Assembly (NCBI GenBank): GCA_002495055.1
Contig: DADR01000018.1
Coordinates: forward strand, 110,986 to 174,985
DNA: 64,000 bases
From: Methanoregula sp. UBA247
GTDB lineage: Archaea > Halobacteriota > Methanomicrobia > Methanomicrobiales > Methanospirillaceae
Reading direction: 5' to 3'
How positions within the stretch are numbered: position 1 is the stretch's first letter; every line of letters starts with the position of its first letter. Positions 1 to 9,115 of the stretch are shown in pieces. The notes under the pieces were generated by a model. The model was not told the DNA's origin and searched no databases. It was given only the letters and a program-made list of their open reading frames with translations. Made by a program: the position numbers and the translations under genes.

Positions 1-1036
1 CAATTGCAAGTAGAACATGCGATGGCTCGACGCTTGTTGTAGTGCAGGCCGATCCAGCAGAAATCGCGATGTCATTTTTTAGCGAATAAATCAGCGCTTT
101 GCTTTCAATACCAGGAAAAATTACATTTAAATTATGAGCAAGTCGCTGTGATGGATGACCATTTAATTCTACACCATTCATCGAAGCTTGAAAAGATTTG
201 AACATCAATGATGTCCATTTCCTGAATACCTTCTCCTCCGTTTTCATTTCTTTTTCTGCGATTGCCAGTGCTTGCCCTAATCCCACGATTCCGGGCACGT
301 TCAATGTGCCAGATCGCAATCCTTTCTCTTGACCCCCACCAAAAATTATCGGAGTAAGTTTGACTTTGGGATTTTTTCGTCGAACATACAGTCCGCCAAT
401 TCCTTTTGGACCATAAATTTTGTGCCCAGAAAAGGAGAGAAGATCAATATTCATGCCTTCTACATCCAGGGGAATATGTCCGACTGCCTGTGCCGCATCA
501 GTGTGGAAAATCACATTATGTTTGTGGGCAATTTTACCAATTTCCTTTATAGGTGCGATTGTCCCAATCTCATTATTTGCAGCCATTATGCTGATGAGCA
601 CGGTTTTTTCTGTAATTGCAGATTCTAGTTTTTCGAGATCGATTAAACCGAATTTATCAACGGGAAGAAAGGTTATATCTTTCCCTTTTTTTTGAAGATG
701 TTTGCAAGTATCAAGCACTGCCTTATGTTCCGTTACACAAGAGATGATATGATCTCCTTTTTCGAAGTATTGTTCCGCGACACCTAGAATCGCAATGTTA
801 TCAGATTCTGTTGCTCCACTAGTAAAAAAAATCTCATCTGGATTTGCTTTGAGAATATGAGCAGATTGCTCGCGAGCCACTTTTACTGCATCAGCTGCAA
901 CAGTGCCGTAACTGTGATCGATACTTCCGGCATTACCGAAGGTTTCTGAAAAAAATGGGAGCATCTTTTCAAGTACGCGAGGATCAACGGGTGTTGTCGC
1001 GTGAGAATCCATATAGATTGGGTGTTTAATGTCCAC
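1..1036 (-). CDS. dndA: DndA cysteine desulfurase (partial, C-terminus beyond window)
   Basis: PLP-dependent cysteine desulfurase supplying sulfur for DNA phosphorothioation, a NifS/IscS-family enzyme. The frame is open from a GTG at 1036 to the window edge (345 codons). It shows the N-terminal ATTPVDPRV motif, the PLP lysine in SGHK (Lys206) and the active-site loop SAGSACTTTS with Cys331, close to the positions seen in IscS. Only about 40-60 C-terminal residues should be missing. The GTG start places MDIKHPIYMD before the conserved motif and overlaps the end of dndE by 11 bases; an in-frame ATG lies at 1012. It is last in the dndBCDEA order. Because the gene sits beside dndBCDE, it is assigned as DndA rather than a general IscS. 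Confidence 0.93.
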   Translation of the reverse strand, partial: MDIKHPIYMDSHATTPVDPRVLEKMLPFFSETFGNAGSIDHSYGTVAADAVKVAREQSAHILKANPDEIFFTSGATESDNIAILGVAEQYFEKGDHIISCVTEHKAVLDTCKHLQKKGKDITFLPVDKFGLIDLEKLESAITEKTVLISIMAANNEIGTIAPIKEIGKIAHKHNVIFHTDAAQAVGHIPLDVEGMNIDLLSFSGHKIYGPKGIGGLYVRRKNPKVKLTPIIFGGGQEKGLRSGTLNVPGIVGLGQALAIAEKEMKTEEKVFRKWTSLMFKSFQASMNGVELNGHPSQRLAHNLNVIFPGIESKALIYSLKNDIAISAGSACTTTSVEPSHVLLAI

Positions 1037-1442
1037 GACTTCTCTCCTCTGGTTGAATGCTCGATTTAATTCCTTGAGAACCGTGGGTAATTAAGGAATG
1101 AAGATCCCCCAATCCTTTAATTCGAGAGAACATTCCCATAACCCCACGATTTAGATGAGCTCGTAATTGATCGTAGAGATCTTTTTCAGGATCTAATCCA
1201 TCGTTAATACACCTTTCTTTAATAAGAGCTATGAAGAAAGTATCCCATTCCCCTGTTAAAGTGAATCTGTTCATTTCTTGTCCTTTTTCATCGTATTCTT
1301 CAGGGTTTGGGATGGTCAGATCATTGAGCGAATAGCATATAGCAATTCTAGATAAGATATTGGGTGTCAACCCTGTTCGTCCTTTCAGCTGATTCAACCG
1401 AATAGTCGCATTTACACTGATACGAACTCGTGTAAACGTCAT
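1026..1442 (-). CDS. dndE: DndE, DNA sulfur modification protein
   Basis: A 138-residue protein with the N-terminal pattern of the DndE family (FTRVRISVNATIRLNQLKGR, then a GLTPNI segment). In known systems DndE binds nicked DNA and is needed for phosphorothioate insertion with DndC and DndD. The start overlaps the dndD stop by 4 bases (ATGA), which indicates translational coupling, and the 3' end overlaps the dndA GTG. The C-terminal tail is somewhat longer than in bacterial DndE (about 110-125 aa). Family assignment rests on sequence pattern plus context. Confidence 0.9.
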   Translation of the reverse strand: MTFTRVRISVNATIRLNQLKGRTGLTPNILSRIAICYSLNDLTIPNPEEYDEKGQEMNRFTLTGEWDTFFIALIKERCINDGLDPEKDLYDQLRAHLNRGVMGMFSRIKGLGDLHSLITHGSQGIKSSIQPEERSRGH

Positions 1443-3472
1443 TTTTCTGCACCCACTTGTTCATTCTGCCAAAAATATCCTGGTGTTATCCGAGTGAAGC
1501 GATCCTTCTTTGAATAATCCAGATGATATGCACGTGCAATGTGAGGTTGAAGAATTCGGAAATATTCTTTATCAATTTCTGTATCCGTGGAAAAGATGAT
1601 CATCTGATCTCCAGCATGTTGGAAAAAGTCCGTAACCAGATTCCCCCGGTGATCGCTATCAAGTCTTCCGAGAGGAGTATCAATGATAAATGGTAATTGT
1701 CTTTCTGCAGTTAATGTGAGGCCCCAAAGAAGAGAGATGGCAAAAATCTCTTTCTCACCAGCTGACAATTGTTCTTTTGGAATCGCGTTTCCTTCATCAT
1801 CGAATAACGTGATTCGATATTTATCGTCGATCACAATGTTTTTTATGTAGTCTTCTTTACGTAAAAGACGTGAAAAACAATCGAGAATATTATCACTCAG
1901 AATTGAAATTTTCTGTTGTTGAAGTTCTGCTATATATTCATCCAAGACCGATGTTACTTTATTTGCTAATTGGACTTTCTGCGAATCTTTCCCAAGGTCC
2001 CGAAGTTCTTCTTCCTGTTTTTTCTTTATCCTCTCTAGTTCTGTTTTTTTGTTATTAACTTCTTTAATCACCTCATCAATCTTTGATATTTTCTCAGTGA
2101 GCTGCCCAAGATTCTGATTTAATTCATTGAGTGTTTGCATCAGCGGTCCGATTATATCGTCAGACGGAGCTTTATTTATCATCTCAGCCACTTTCTGGCG
2201 TTTGTTGCTTAAGTCTTCGAGTTCTTTTGAGAGGTTTTTAATTTTCGTCGGGACTTTCTCTAATGCCTCATCGATCCATTGGAGTATTTTTTGAAATTCA
2301 TATTGAGACAAATGATGAATTAATTTTTCAGGTTCTGTCTCATTTTTTACCGCGAAATGATGATGGAGTAATTTGGATATTTTTTTACTAACCTTTTCTT
2401 TCTCCTCATCGGAAATCGGTACATCACTCCAAAAATCATTACTCCGTAAAGAAAGATCAATATTCATAATGTTAGATTTAATCAGTGTGTGTGAACGATT
2501 GAGGGCTTGAAGTGTATCCTCTTTTTTCAAGTGATCTTTAAGAGTAGTACAATATTTTGGTGTTATTGCAAACGGGTAAAGTCCGGCACAAAGATCCCGG
2601 ATCTGATTTTCGATAAAGAGGATCTTTTCATCAAGATGGTTTTTCTCTGTTTTCAAGTTCTCTCTTTTTCGAGCAAAACCGCCACCTTCACTTGCAATTG
2701 CGGTCTCTTTGTGTTCAATTTCACTTTGGATCTGATCCAACCGAGTTTGTATTTGGGCTCGTTCTTGTAACAAATCCAATTTTTTATTCTCATTCTCTAT
2801 TAATTCATTTTCAATACTGGTTTTTTGTTGGGTATTTTGGTTTAATCCCTTATTTTTTACACGACGATTGAGATAGATACCAAGATCTGCCTTCAACCGT
2901 TCGACAATATCAAGGCCTAAAAGTGATTTGAATGAGTCCTGTAAGTAAATATTATCTGAACTATCCTCAACAAGATTCTGAATTTTCTCTCCATCAAATA
3001 AGAAAAGGCGAGAAAAACGCGGAGGTATTAATTCATTGAGCAAATCCTGCCATTGATCCATTTCAATTTCCGAGAGAATTTTACCATCTTTATTAACGGT
3101 CAGTATTTCAGTAAACTTTGGATTAAAAGACCATTCTCTCCGAACAAAATATTCATATGTTTTTCCTGCATGAGAAAAAGTAAAAGATAGTTCAATCGCT
3201 GCCTTTTTTATCCCGTCCTCTTGTTTATTCGACGAGATCATCTGCTCAATATAGTGTTCATATTTTTTTGGACGGAAGTGTATATTAGGTGTGTGGGACC
3301 CGTAGAGACATAATAAAATTGAGTCAAACAAACTCGTCTTGCCGGATCCATTTTTTCCACCGATAAGAATGATTGGCTTATATTCGTTTGAGTTTTGAAG
3401 CGGTGTAAAATTTATTGTGTGCATACCCTTGAATAAACGGATATTCTCCACTGAAAATGTCTTTAAAATCAT
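1439..3472 (-). CDS. dndD: DndD, SMC/Rad50-like ATPase of the phosphorothioation machinery
   Basis: A 677-residue ABC-type ATPase. Walker A GGKNGSGKTS lies at about 38-47. Long Glu/Lys-rich coiled-coil stretches follow from about 200 to 540, the ABC signature LSAGEKE starts near 569, and the Walker B/D-loop IIDTPLGRLD is near 597-606. This matches DndD, which resembles SbcC/Rad50 and is thought to couple ATP hydrolysis to DNA conformational change during sulfur insertion. It overlaps dndC by 4 bases (ATGA) and dndE by 4 bases, so dndC-D-E are tightly coupled. Length is usual for the family. Confidence 0.95.
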   Translation of the reverse strand: MILKTFSVENIRLFKGMHTINFTPLQNSNEYKPIILIGGKNGSGKTSLFDSILLCLYGSHTPNIHFRPKKYEHYIEQMISSNKQEDGIKKAAIELSFTFSHAGKTYEYFVRREWSFNPKFTEILTVNKDGKILSEIEMDQWQDLLNELIPPRFSRLFLFDGEKIQNLVEDSSDNIYLQDSFKSLLGLDIVERLKADLGIYLNRRVKNKGLNQNTQQKTSIENELIENENKKLDLLQERAQIQTRLDQIQSEIEHKETAIASEGGGFARKRENLKTEKNHLDEKILFIENQIRDLCAGLYPFAITPKYCTTLKDHLKKEDTLQALNRSHTLIKSNIMNIDLSLRSNDFWSDVPISDEEKEKVSKKISKLLHHHFAVKNETEPEKLIHHLSQYEFQKILQWIDEALEKVPTKIKNLSKELEDLSNKRQKVAEMINKAPSDDIIGPLMQTLNELNQNLGQLTEKISKIDEVIKEVNNKKTELERIKKKQEEELRDLGKDSQKVQLANKVTSVLDEYIAELQQQKISILSDNILDCFSRLLRKEDYIKNIVIDDKYRITLFDDEGNAIPKEQLSAGEKEIFAISLLWGLTLTAERQLPFIIDTPLGRLDSDHRGNLVTDFFQHAGDQMIIFSTDTEIDKEYFRILQPHIARAYHLDYSKKDRFTRITPGYFWQNEQVGAEK

Positions 3473-4923
3473 TTTACACCCGTATTTGAATCCGAGGGTA
3501 TAGGAGAAACTGGTTTTAACAACGCCTTTCGCGCCTCCTCTTCACTTCGCCAGTCTTCGCTAAACACTTCGTTTATTCGATTATAGATAGTAGAACGATA
3601 AGTCATACCCTGAAATTCTCGTTCAACATCCAATAATTTTGTTACAAGCCTTAACGGGACTTTATGATCGATACTTATTTTTTTGAGTAAATCGTTTTCC
3701 ATCTGAGAGAAAGAGCCTAAATCATCCTTGATCCACTCAAGATCGTCTCCAACCACTTCTTTGTAAATTGATGCAACGGAGTCTTCCCAATCACTTCTTT
3801 GAGATTGCCAAATTCGGCGAATCTCGAATAGTTCTTGAGGTAAAATTAATATGAAATTGGGATTCGGACCATTTTTTCTTACATTATTTTGTACTTGGAG
3901 TAATTTTTTGAGTAAAATTTTACAGTATTCCAAAGTGTATGGCCCTCTTGTGAGATCCAAATCTCCTTTTTTTGGCATAATACGCCCATCCATCCTTCGA
4001 TAGTCCCGATACAGATATTTTTTTTCAGGAATTTGAGTTTCAGCAAGTTCATTGCGAAAATCCAGCAGAGGTTCCATCCAATCTTCTCCTCCCTCTACTA
4101 ATGCTTCCATACTTCGATCTTTTTTAATGACTGTACAGACCCAACACCCAAATCGACTATTCCCACAAGGTGCAGAAGTATCATCAACCACGAGAGGACA
4201 GTCTCCATCTTGAGCACTTTTGTATAATGCTAATAAATCGCGGTTGTTATTTCCCCAGGGATTTTGTTTTTGTAATAAGTATGTCCATACATCGTCGACT
4301 GAAAAATCTTCAATGGGTGTGTAAATATATGCCTGAGACAATCGGAAATGATTCGATAATTTTGTCCCTTTGATTTTATATGAATTCATTATATGTGCAC
4401 GAGTTGCACTTTCTGACTTACGAACTCCAAGAATAAGTAAAACTTCGCCATATTTCGCAACACTTTCAATAATAAAACGATCGGCTGGTTTAATTTTCAG
4501 TCGATGTGTACACCATCTGAATTGAGTACTGGGTGCCGGATAACCTTTTCCGATGAGATTTACCCAAAATGTTTCCGAAATGCGAGGGTAGATTTTTACT
4601 GCCTTGAATGGCATTTTTGTTTCTTGAGATTTTTTATTGATTTTTTCGAGAGTTGACGTGATATAATCAACAATCATGGGGGTTTCAACATAAGTGTCAG
4701 AACAAATCACGAATACTGGTTTTGTTCGCTTCTCTTCAGGTAATTCAGATAGAGCATACCAGACAAGTTGAAGAACGGTTGTAGAATCTTTACCCCCACT
4801 ATATCCAATAACCCAGGGTCGATTATCACTCTGATAAACTTCACGAATTTCTTGATGGATACTCTCCAATGATGTTTTGTCAAAAATTGATTTCTTCTCC
4901 TTTTGAGGAATTTCTTGAACCAT
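3469..4923 (-). CDS. dndC: DndC, PAPS-reductase-like sulfurtransferase
   Basis: A 484-residue member of the adenine nucleotide alpha-hydrolase/PAPS reductase superfamily. The PP-loop SGGKDS lies at 42-47. The cysteines C242, C253, C260 and C263 (APCGNSRFGCWVC) fit the iron-sulfur cluster known for DndC, and WCTHRLK lies near 137-143. DndC transfers sulfur from DndA towards the DNA backbone. The start lies 4 bases after the dndB stop, and its end overlaps dndD by 4 bases. All catalytic features appear intact. Confidence 0.95.
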   Translation of the reverse strand: MVQEIPQKEKKSIFDKTSLESIHQEIREVYQSDNRPWVIGYSGGKDSTTVLQLVWYALSELPEEKRTKPVFVICSDTYVETPMIVDYITSTLEKINKKSQETKMPFKAVKIYPRISETFWVNLIGKGYPAPSTQFRWCTHRLKIKPADRFIIESVAKYGEVLLILGVRKSESATRAHIMNSYKIKGTKLSNHFRLSQAYIYTPIEDFSVDDVWTYLLQKQNPWGNNNRDLLALYKSAQDGDCPLVVDDTSAPCGNSRFGCWVCTVIKKDRSMEALVEGGEDWMEPLLDFRNELAETQIPEKKYLYRDYRRMDGRIMPKKGDLDLTRGPYTLEYCKILLKKLLQVQNNVRKNGPNPNFILILPQELFEIRRIWQSQRSDWEDSVASIYKEVVGDDLEWIKDDLGSFSQMENDLLKKISIDHKVPLRLVTKLLDVEREFQGMTYRSTIYNRINEVFSEDWRSEEEARKALLKPVSPIPSDSNTGVK

Positions 4924-4927
4924 TGAA

Positions 4928-6064
4928 TCAGTCCATCTTTTGTTTTAATAATAGATTTTCCATTTCTCTTTCTTCGTTGTTCAGAGGGATTCCCATTTTT
5001 TCTTTTAGCAAATTTGATGTGAGAATAAGATTTGTGTATGCTTTTGAGATCCGGCCGTTATTCATAGCTCTTCCCTCCCATAAATTGCTATTAGATCGTG
5101 TCCAATCAATTTCTTCTAATCGACTCAGTTTTTCTTTCCAATCGTCTGGATATTTTTCAAAAAGGGATTGGCCTGCGATTCCCAAAGCGTGTAATGCAAT
5201 GCCATGGGAATGAATGTACGCACCTCTTAATTCGCTGCAAAGAATATCCTCATGATTCGCAAGTCGCTTCCATTCAGGGATATATTTTGTAACTTCCATC
5301 CAATAATCCTGTGCCTTTTGCTTTTCAGAAGCAGATATTTTTTTTACTTTCGTTTTCTTTCCTAGCAATGCTTCCGTTGCTTGATAGATGGTCGAAAGAG
5401 TGAACATTTTGGTAGAGCGATTTGAAATGCTTGTTTTTTCCAAGTCTGTAAATCCCTTAAAAAGGGGAATTGTGTTAGACATATCAAGAATAAATCGAGC
5501 AAATGGATCTCGATAATCGTAAAGAATACTAATAGATTTTGTTGGTCTCACTGCGTGACGATTTAAATCTGAAAAAATTTGCTGACTTCTTTTCAATCCC
5601 GCGTCAATAAAAAAAACTACGGATATTGTCTCGTTTCCTAATTCGGATCGTTGTTTCAGTGCTGCTTCAATAGCGGCTCTTCGATGTTGTCCATCGTTAA
5701 TAATAAATTGGGCAGTCATTGGAATAACAAGGGCACCCATTTTTGATTTCATACCCATTTCACCAGCTGGAATGAATTTTACTTCCTCCCCACAGACTGA
5801 TGCTGAAATGGCTGAAAAAACATAATCTTTGGGATTATTGATAAGATAATTTGCGATTTCTGGAATCCTGGCGTGGTTCAATGTGCGTTGTGCTCGCAAC
5901 TCAGCAGGGATTGCAGATTCGTTATATAAGAAAATTTTTGGAATCAACTTCAAGGGGCACATTGAGATATAATATTCCCGTCCTGCTTGAATCCCTCGAA
6001 TTGAAGGAAAGTTATAGTTGAATGAATCTAATCCATTTACCTCGTTAAGAAAAGATGATACCAT
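4928..6064 (-). CDS. dndB: DndB, DGQHR-domain regulator of the dnd operon
   Basis: A 378-residue protein of the DndB/DGQHR family with the diagnostic DGQHRRAAIEAAL motif at 124-136. In bacteria DndB is dispensable for modification and represses the dnd promoter by binding upstream DNA. Here it is the first gene of the operon, 4 bases before dndC, directly behind a promoter with tandem repeats (see 6092-6137) that would suit autorepression. The C-terminal half is helical with no motif I can name. Its regulatory role here is inferred from family and position. Confidence 0.93.
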   Translation of the reverse strand: MVSSFLNEVNGLDSFNYNFPSIRGIQAGREYYISMCPLKLIPKIFLYNESAIPAELRAQRTLNHARIPEIANYLINNPKDYVFSAISASVCGEEVKFIPAGEMGMKSKMGALVIPMTAQFIINDGQHRRAAIEAALKQRSELGNETISVVFFIDAGLKRSQQIFSDLNRHAVRPTKSISILYDYRDPFARFILDMSNTIPLFKGFTDLEKTSISNRSTKMFTLSTIYQATEALLGKKTKVKKISASEKQKAQDYWMEVTKYIPEWKRLANHEDILCSELRGAYIHSHGIALHALGIAGQSLFEKYPDDWKEKLSRLEEIDWTRSNSNLWEGRAMNNGRISKAYTNLILTSNLLKEKMGIPLNNEEREMENLLLKQKMD

Positions 6065-6091
6065 AGACGTTCCAAAATGAAGATTATTTTA

Positions 6092-6137
6092 TTGGAAGTT
6101 AAATTTTCCTATTTGGAAGTTAAATTTTGATATAAGT
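6092..6137 (-). promoter_or_regulatory. dndB promoter with two 16-bp direct repeats
   Basis: Read on the plus strand, TTGGAAGTTAAATTTT occurs at 6092-6107 and again, identically, at 6113-6128, a 21-bp period (two helical turns). On the minus strand a TATA-like CTTATATC lies at 6129-6136, directly upstream of the repeats, and the dndB ATG is at 6064. The expected transcription start, about 25 bases past the TATA box, falls inside the repeats, the usual place for a repressor operator. DndB is the likely ligand by inference. Confidence 0.6.
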
Positions 6138-6174
6138 CAGTTGTTAATTATTTTGAAAATAAGTATTGAATTTT

Positions 6175-6684
6175 TTATTTGAAAAAGATCTTACCTTCAT
6201 CATCTATCCTTGCTTCTTGCCATCCATAATTTTCATTAGTAACAGCAATCTGAATTTTATCTCTTACTGAATTGAGAATTGGACTTTTACTCTGCCTAGA
6301 TAACAGGATCAGCTCATCGATGGATTCCTTATCGTTCATACCATTGAATACGAGAAAATCAATTGGATAGAAAACAGGTTTCACATCAAAAGGGTTGTAT
6401 TTCATTTTTTTAAACTCAGGGGAAATGGCATTGTTAAAGACTTTCTGTGCAGCCAACCGGCCTCTTTCATGGGCTAGATCCCGAAGTCCTTTCTCCAGCT
6501 CATCAAACTTCTCTTCCATAGTGTCCATCTTTTGCATATCCCGGTCGAATTTATCTCGCCACGTTTTTCTGATTTTGCCAGTGGTCTTTAGTTTCAAATC
6601 TGATATCCGTACGATATCTCCACAGCAGGGACAGACACAAAGAATAGTCCGGAAATCCTGGAATTGCTGAACTAATTCATTCAT
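6175..6684 (-). CDS. Degenerate paralogue of archaeal Holliday-junction-resolvase-related endonuclease
   Basis: A 169-residue protein aligned by eye with its upstream neighbour (6681-7163). Both have an N-terminal Cys-rich knuckle (here CVCPCCGD at 16-23), a charged helical middle and a C-terminal nuclease-like core. The core Asp is kept (YPIDFLVFNG, Asp109), but the E-x-K pair of the neighbour (FVEIKTGK) is replaced by ELILLSRQSK, so catalysis is probably lost. It may be a structural or DNA-binding partner. Its start overlaps the neighbour's stop by 4 bases (ATGA), so the two are co-translated. A 110-bp gap with the dndB promoter follows. Confidence 0.65.
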   Translation of the reverse strand: MNELVQQFQDFRTILCVCPCCGDIVRISDLKLKTTGKIRKTWRDKFDRDMQKMDTMEEKFDELEKGLRDLAHERGRLAAQKVFNNAISPEFKKMKYNPFDVKPVFYPIDFLVFNGMNDKESIDELILLSRQSKSPILNSVRDKIQIAVTNENYGWQEARIDDEGKIFFK

Positions 6685-7163
6685 TTAAACACCTTATATG
6701 AAACATCATTATCCTCAATGGCGCTCCTGATGGACTTCTGATGTTTATTTAACGGAGATTTTCCGGTCTTAATTTCAACAAAATCTATATGATCAACTTT
6801 TCCCTCTGAAAGTCCTTTGAAAATAATAAGATCAATTGGATCCCCCAAAAATCGTGTATCAGGGATTTCCCATTTGAAATCTTTGAGTGTCGGAAAAATT
6901 TTCTCAAGATTCTTCCCGATGTTAATCGCCTTTGTAGTATTTTCCGCACGTTCAGTTGCAAGTATTTCTCGTTTCTTTAGATCTAATGCTCTCTCATCTA
7001 AAACCGCCAGAAGGGCTTGTTGATATTCCAAGGCCTCTTTTGGGAATTTTTTGGTTCCATCAAAGATTACAGCATCAGCGAGTTTGAATTCTTCACCACA
7101 CGGGCACTCAGCGATAAGATTTGAGGTATGTAATTCTTTGATTAGTTGTTCTGTTGATTTCAT
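6681..7163 (-). CDS. Endonuclease related to archaeal Holliday junction resolvase
   Basis: A 160-residue protein matching the Endonuc_Holl type (PF10107-like) by its C-terminal block GDPIDLIIFKG, then FVEIKTGKSPLNKHQKSIR. Asp111, Glu130 and Lys132 form the PD-(D/E)XK active site, and Gln142 is the usual conserved Gln of the following helix. An N-terminal CPCGEEF knuckle (about 20-26) may bind metal. The middle (40-90) is a charged helix, as is usual for this family. It lies 44 bases after the helicase gene and overlaps the degenerate paralogue downstream. The substrate is unknown; action on modified or branched DNA is only a suggestion from the dnd context. Confidence 0.75.
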   Translation of the reverse strand: MKSTEQLIKELHTSNLIAECPCGEEFKLADAVIFDGTKKFPKEALEYQQALLAVLDERALDLKKREILATERAENTTKAINIGKNLEKIFPTLKDFKWEIPDTRFLGDPIDLIIFKGLSEGKVDHIDFVEIKTGKSPLNKHQKSIRSAIEDNDVSYKVFK

Positions 7164-7207
7164 TTGTCTATCTCCAAAATTGCTTTCTAAAGAGATTCCA
7201 CTGTAAT

Positions 7208-9115
7208 CTAACTGCTTGCCAGATGCAGGATTGGCTTGGTAGGTAACACCGTTTTGACACCTTCCTTCATTTCTGCATCCCCGCTCTTCACCATCTCGTC
7301 TATGAACTCATTCTCCTTCGAATATGTCACAATCAGCACGTCCGAAGCCCGGGTCATGGCAACATACAGAAACCGTTGCTGAAGATCAAGATCCGCCCGG
7401 GAACGTGGTTCAAATAAATCAGCCCACATCACAAAAACAGCCTTATACTGGAGTCCTTTTGATGAAGCGACTGTCTGTACTTTAATCGCTGGATCGAAAA
7501 TTTTCTTACGGGAGTAGTAATCCTCACTCAGCCATGTGGTTGGTGAGAGAGATCCGAGGTCTTTGAGGAATCCTTTAAAGATATCATTGTCTTTATGCAT
7601 TTTTTTGGCGTAGAGAATTGCTATATCGGCAGGTTGAAATTCCATTTTAATTTCATTGAATGGAATGTCTCCATTTAACAGTACTTTTGTAAAATTGGAA
7701 ATACGATTGCATTCATCAGCATGGTCCTGACATTTAATAAGAATTGGTTTTACTCCACGACGGACTGCCTGACTGGGATCAACTGGGACAATTGATATAG
7801 AATCCTCATTATCTTTTACATTTTTCGCCGTGAAATGCGCTGAGAGCCGGAGAATCTCCCGGGTGTTTCGGTAATTCCGATCGAGATCAAAAGCCTGGTG
7901 GATTGTTCTGCCTTGTGCTCTGATACCCAGGGATTTCCAGCTCAAGGAATCGATACGCCGGATTCCCTGATTCCCGTCACAGACTATCAGCAGATCGCCA
8001 TCGAGAGGATCGTTCAGTGCTTCCAGCACACAGGAAAACCATACCGGCGGGAAATCCTGAGCCTCATCCACCAGGATTGCATCATATTTTCGGGAATCCC
8101 CGGCACGGGACCGTAGGTGCTCAAGTAACCGGTTACCAATACTTGTATCGTCTTCAACATTACCCGATGCAGGATCTTTCTTTCTTGAATGTATTCCATT
8201 ATATTTTACCCATCCATCAAAATGAAATACATTAATTCTTGGATAATCCTTCAGGACATGCTTCAGGTATTCATTAAGGACAACATTATAACACAGGAGG
8301 AGGATCTTTGCGTTGGGATTCCTTTCGTGCAACCATTTCGCCCGTGCGATAAGAAGGACGGTTTTTCCGGATCCGGCTACTCCGTAAATAATCCGATGAC
8401 CTTCCCCAATTTTCCGGGCATTATTTTCCTGTTTTAGATCAAGAACTAATAAATCTGTGATATCGTCCTTACTTGGCCCGATAACAATTTCCGGATGAAT
8501 AATTGACCGAAGAATCTTTACCTGATGTTCTGAAAGTGGTGAGATCTCCCAGAAAGGATCAAAAAACCGCATCAGCGTATTTCGTATCTCTTCAGGAGAT
8601 GCATTTTCAAGTCCCACAAGCTCATCCCGGAACAGAGTATTATCCATTTTAAAAATTTCCGAGATAGTCTGATCCTTGCGCCGTAAGACATTGTCGCGTG
8701 TGATGTTGGACAATACTGCAAAATGACAGAAAGGAAAAATGAACTTGTTTCTATGAGGACCTTCTTTATTGAGGAGGTCAGACCGGCATTCGCTATGCTC
8801 GCATGCCCTTGCCAGTCGCCACATATAATTACGGGCTTGTTCGAGCGGATGAACTTCCTGCCTTTCGCGACCATCCGTATTTATTGTTATTTCTGAATGA
8901 TTCCCCTGTACAATGTCGTCAAGGTACCAACCTTTTACTTCAATAATTATTACACCGAGATCCGGAGCGATTACGATAAAATCCGGGTGGCGGTTATTAA
9001 TATTGGGTTCATAATAGACGAGATAGTCATCTGGTAACTTTTTCAAAAGTGCAAAAGTACGTTCCTCTCCCCTGCTTGCACGAGAAGATAAACGATCAGG
9101 GATACATTCAGCCAT
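7208..9115 (-). CDS. NERD-domain nuclease / UvrD-like superfamily 1 helicase
   Basis: A 635-residue fusion. The N-terminal NERD nuclease-related domain has Asp45 (HPDFIVI) and GVIIIEVKGW with Glu59 and Lys61. The SF1 helicase part has Walker A GVAGSGKTV near 245-253, Walker B ILVDEAQDF near 347-355, and late motifs ASSKGLQYKAVF and FLYVAMTRASD of the UvrD/Rep type. Proteins of this build are frequent in archaeal and bacterial defence islands. It is the first gene of a unit with the two HJR-like genes, upstream of and co-oriented with dndBCDEA. Involvement in cutting unmodified DNA is plausible but untested. Confidence 0.85.
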   Translation of the reverse strand: MAECIPDRLSSRASRGEERTFALLKKLPDDYLVYYEPNINNRHPDFIVIAPDLGVIIIEVKGWYLDDIVQGNHSEITINTDGRERQEVHPLEQARNYMWRLARACEHSECRSDLLNKEGPHRNKFIFPFCHFAVLSNITRDNVLRRKDQTISEIFKMDNTLFRDELVGLENASPEEIRNTLMRFFDPFWEISPLSEHQVKILRSIIHPEIVIGPSKDDITDLLVLDLKQENNARKIGEGHRIIYGVAGSGKTVLLIARAKWLHERNPNAKILLLCYNVVLNEYLKHVLKDYPRINVFHFDGWVKYNGIHSRKKDPASGNVEDDTSIGNRLLEHLRSRAGDSRKYDAILVDEAQDFPPVWFSCVLEALNDPLDGDLLIVCDGNQGIRRIDSLSWKSLGIRAQGRTIHQAFDLDRNYRNTREILRLSAHFTAKNVKDNEDSISIVPVDPSQAVRRGVKPILIKCQDHADECNRISNFTKVLLNGDIPFNEIKMEFQPADIAILYAKKMHKDNDIFKGFLKDLGSLSPTTWLSEDYYSRKKIFDPAIKVQTVASSKGLQYKAVFVMWADLFEPRSRADLDLQQRFLYVAMTRASDVLIVTYSKENEFIDEMVKSGDAEMKEGVKTVLPTKPILHLASS

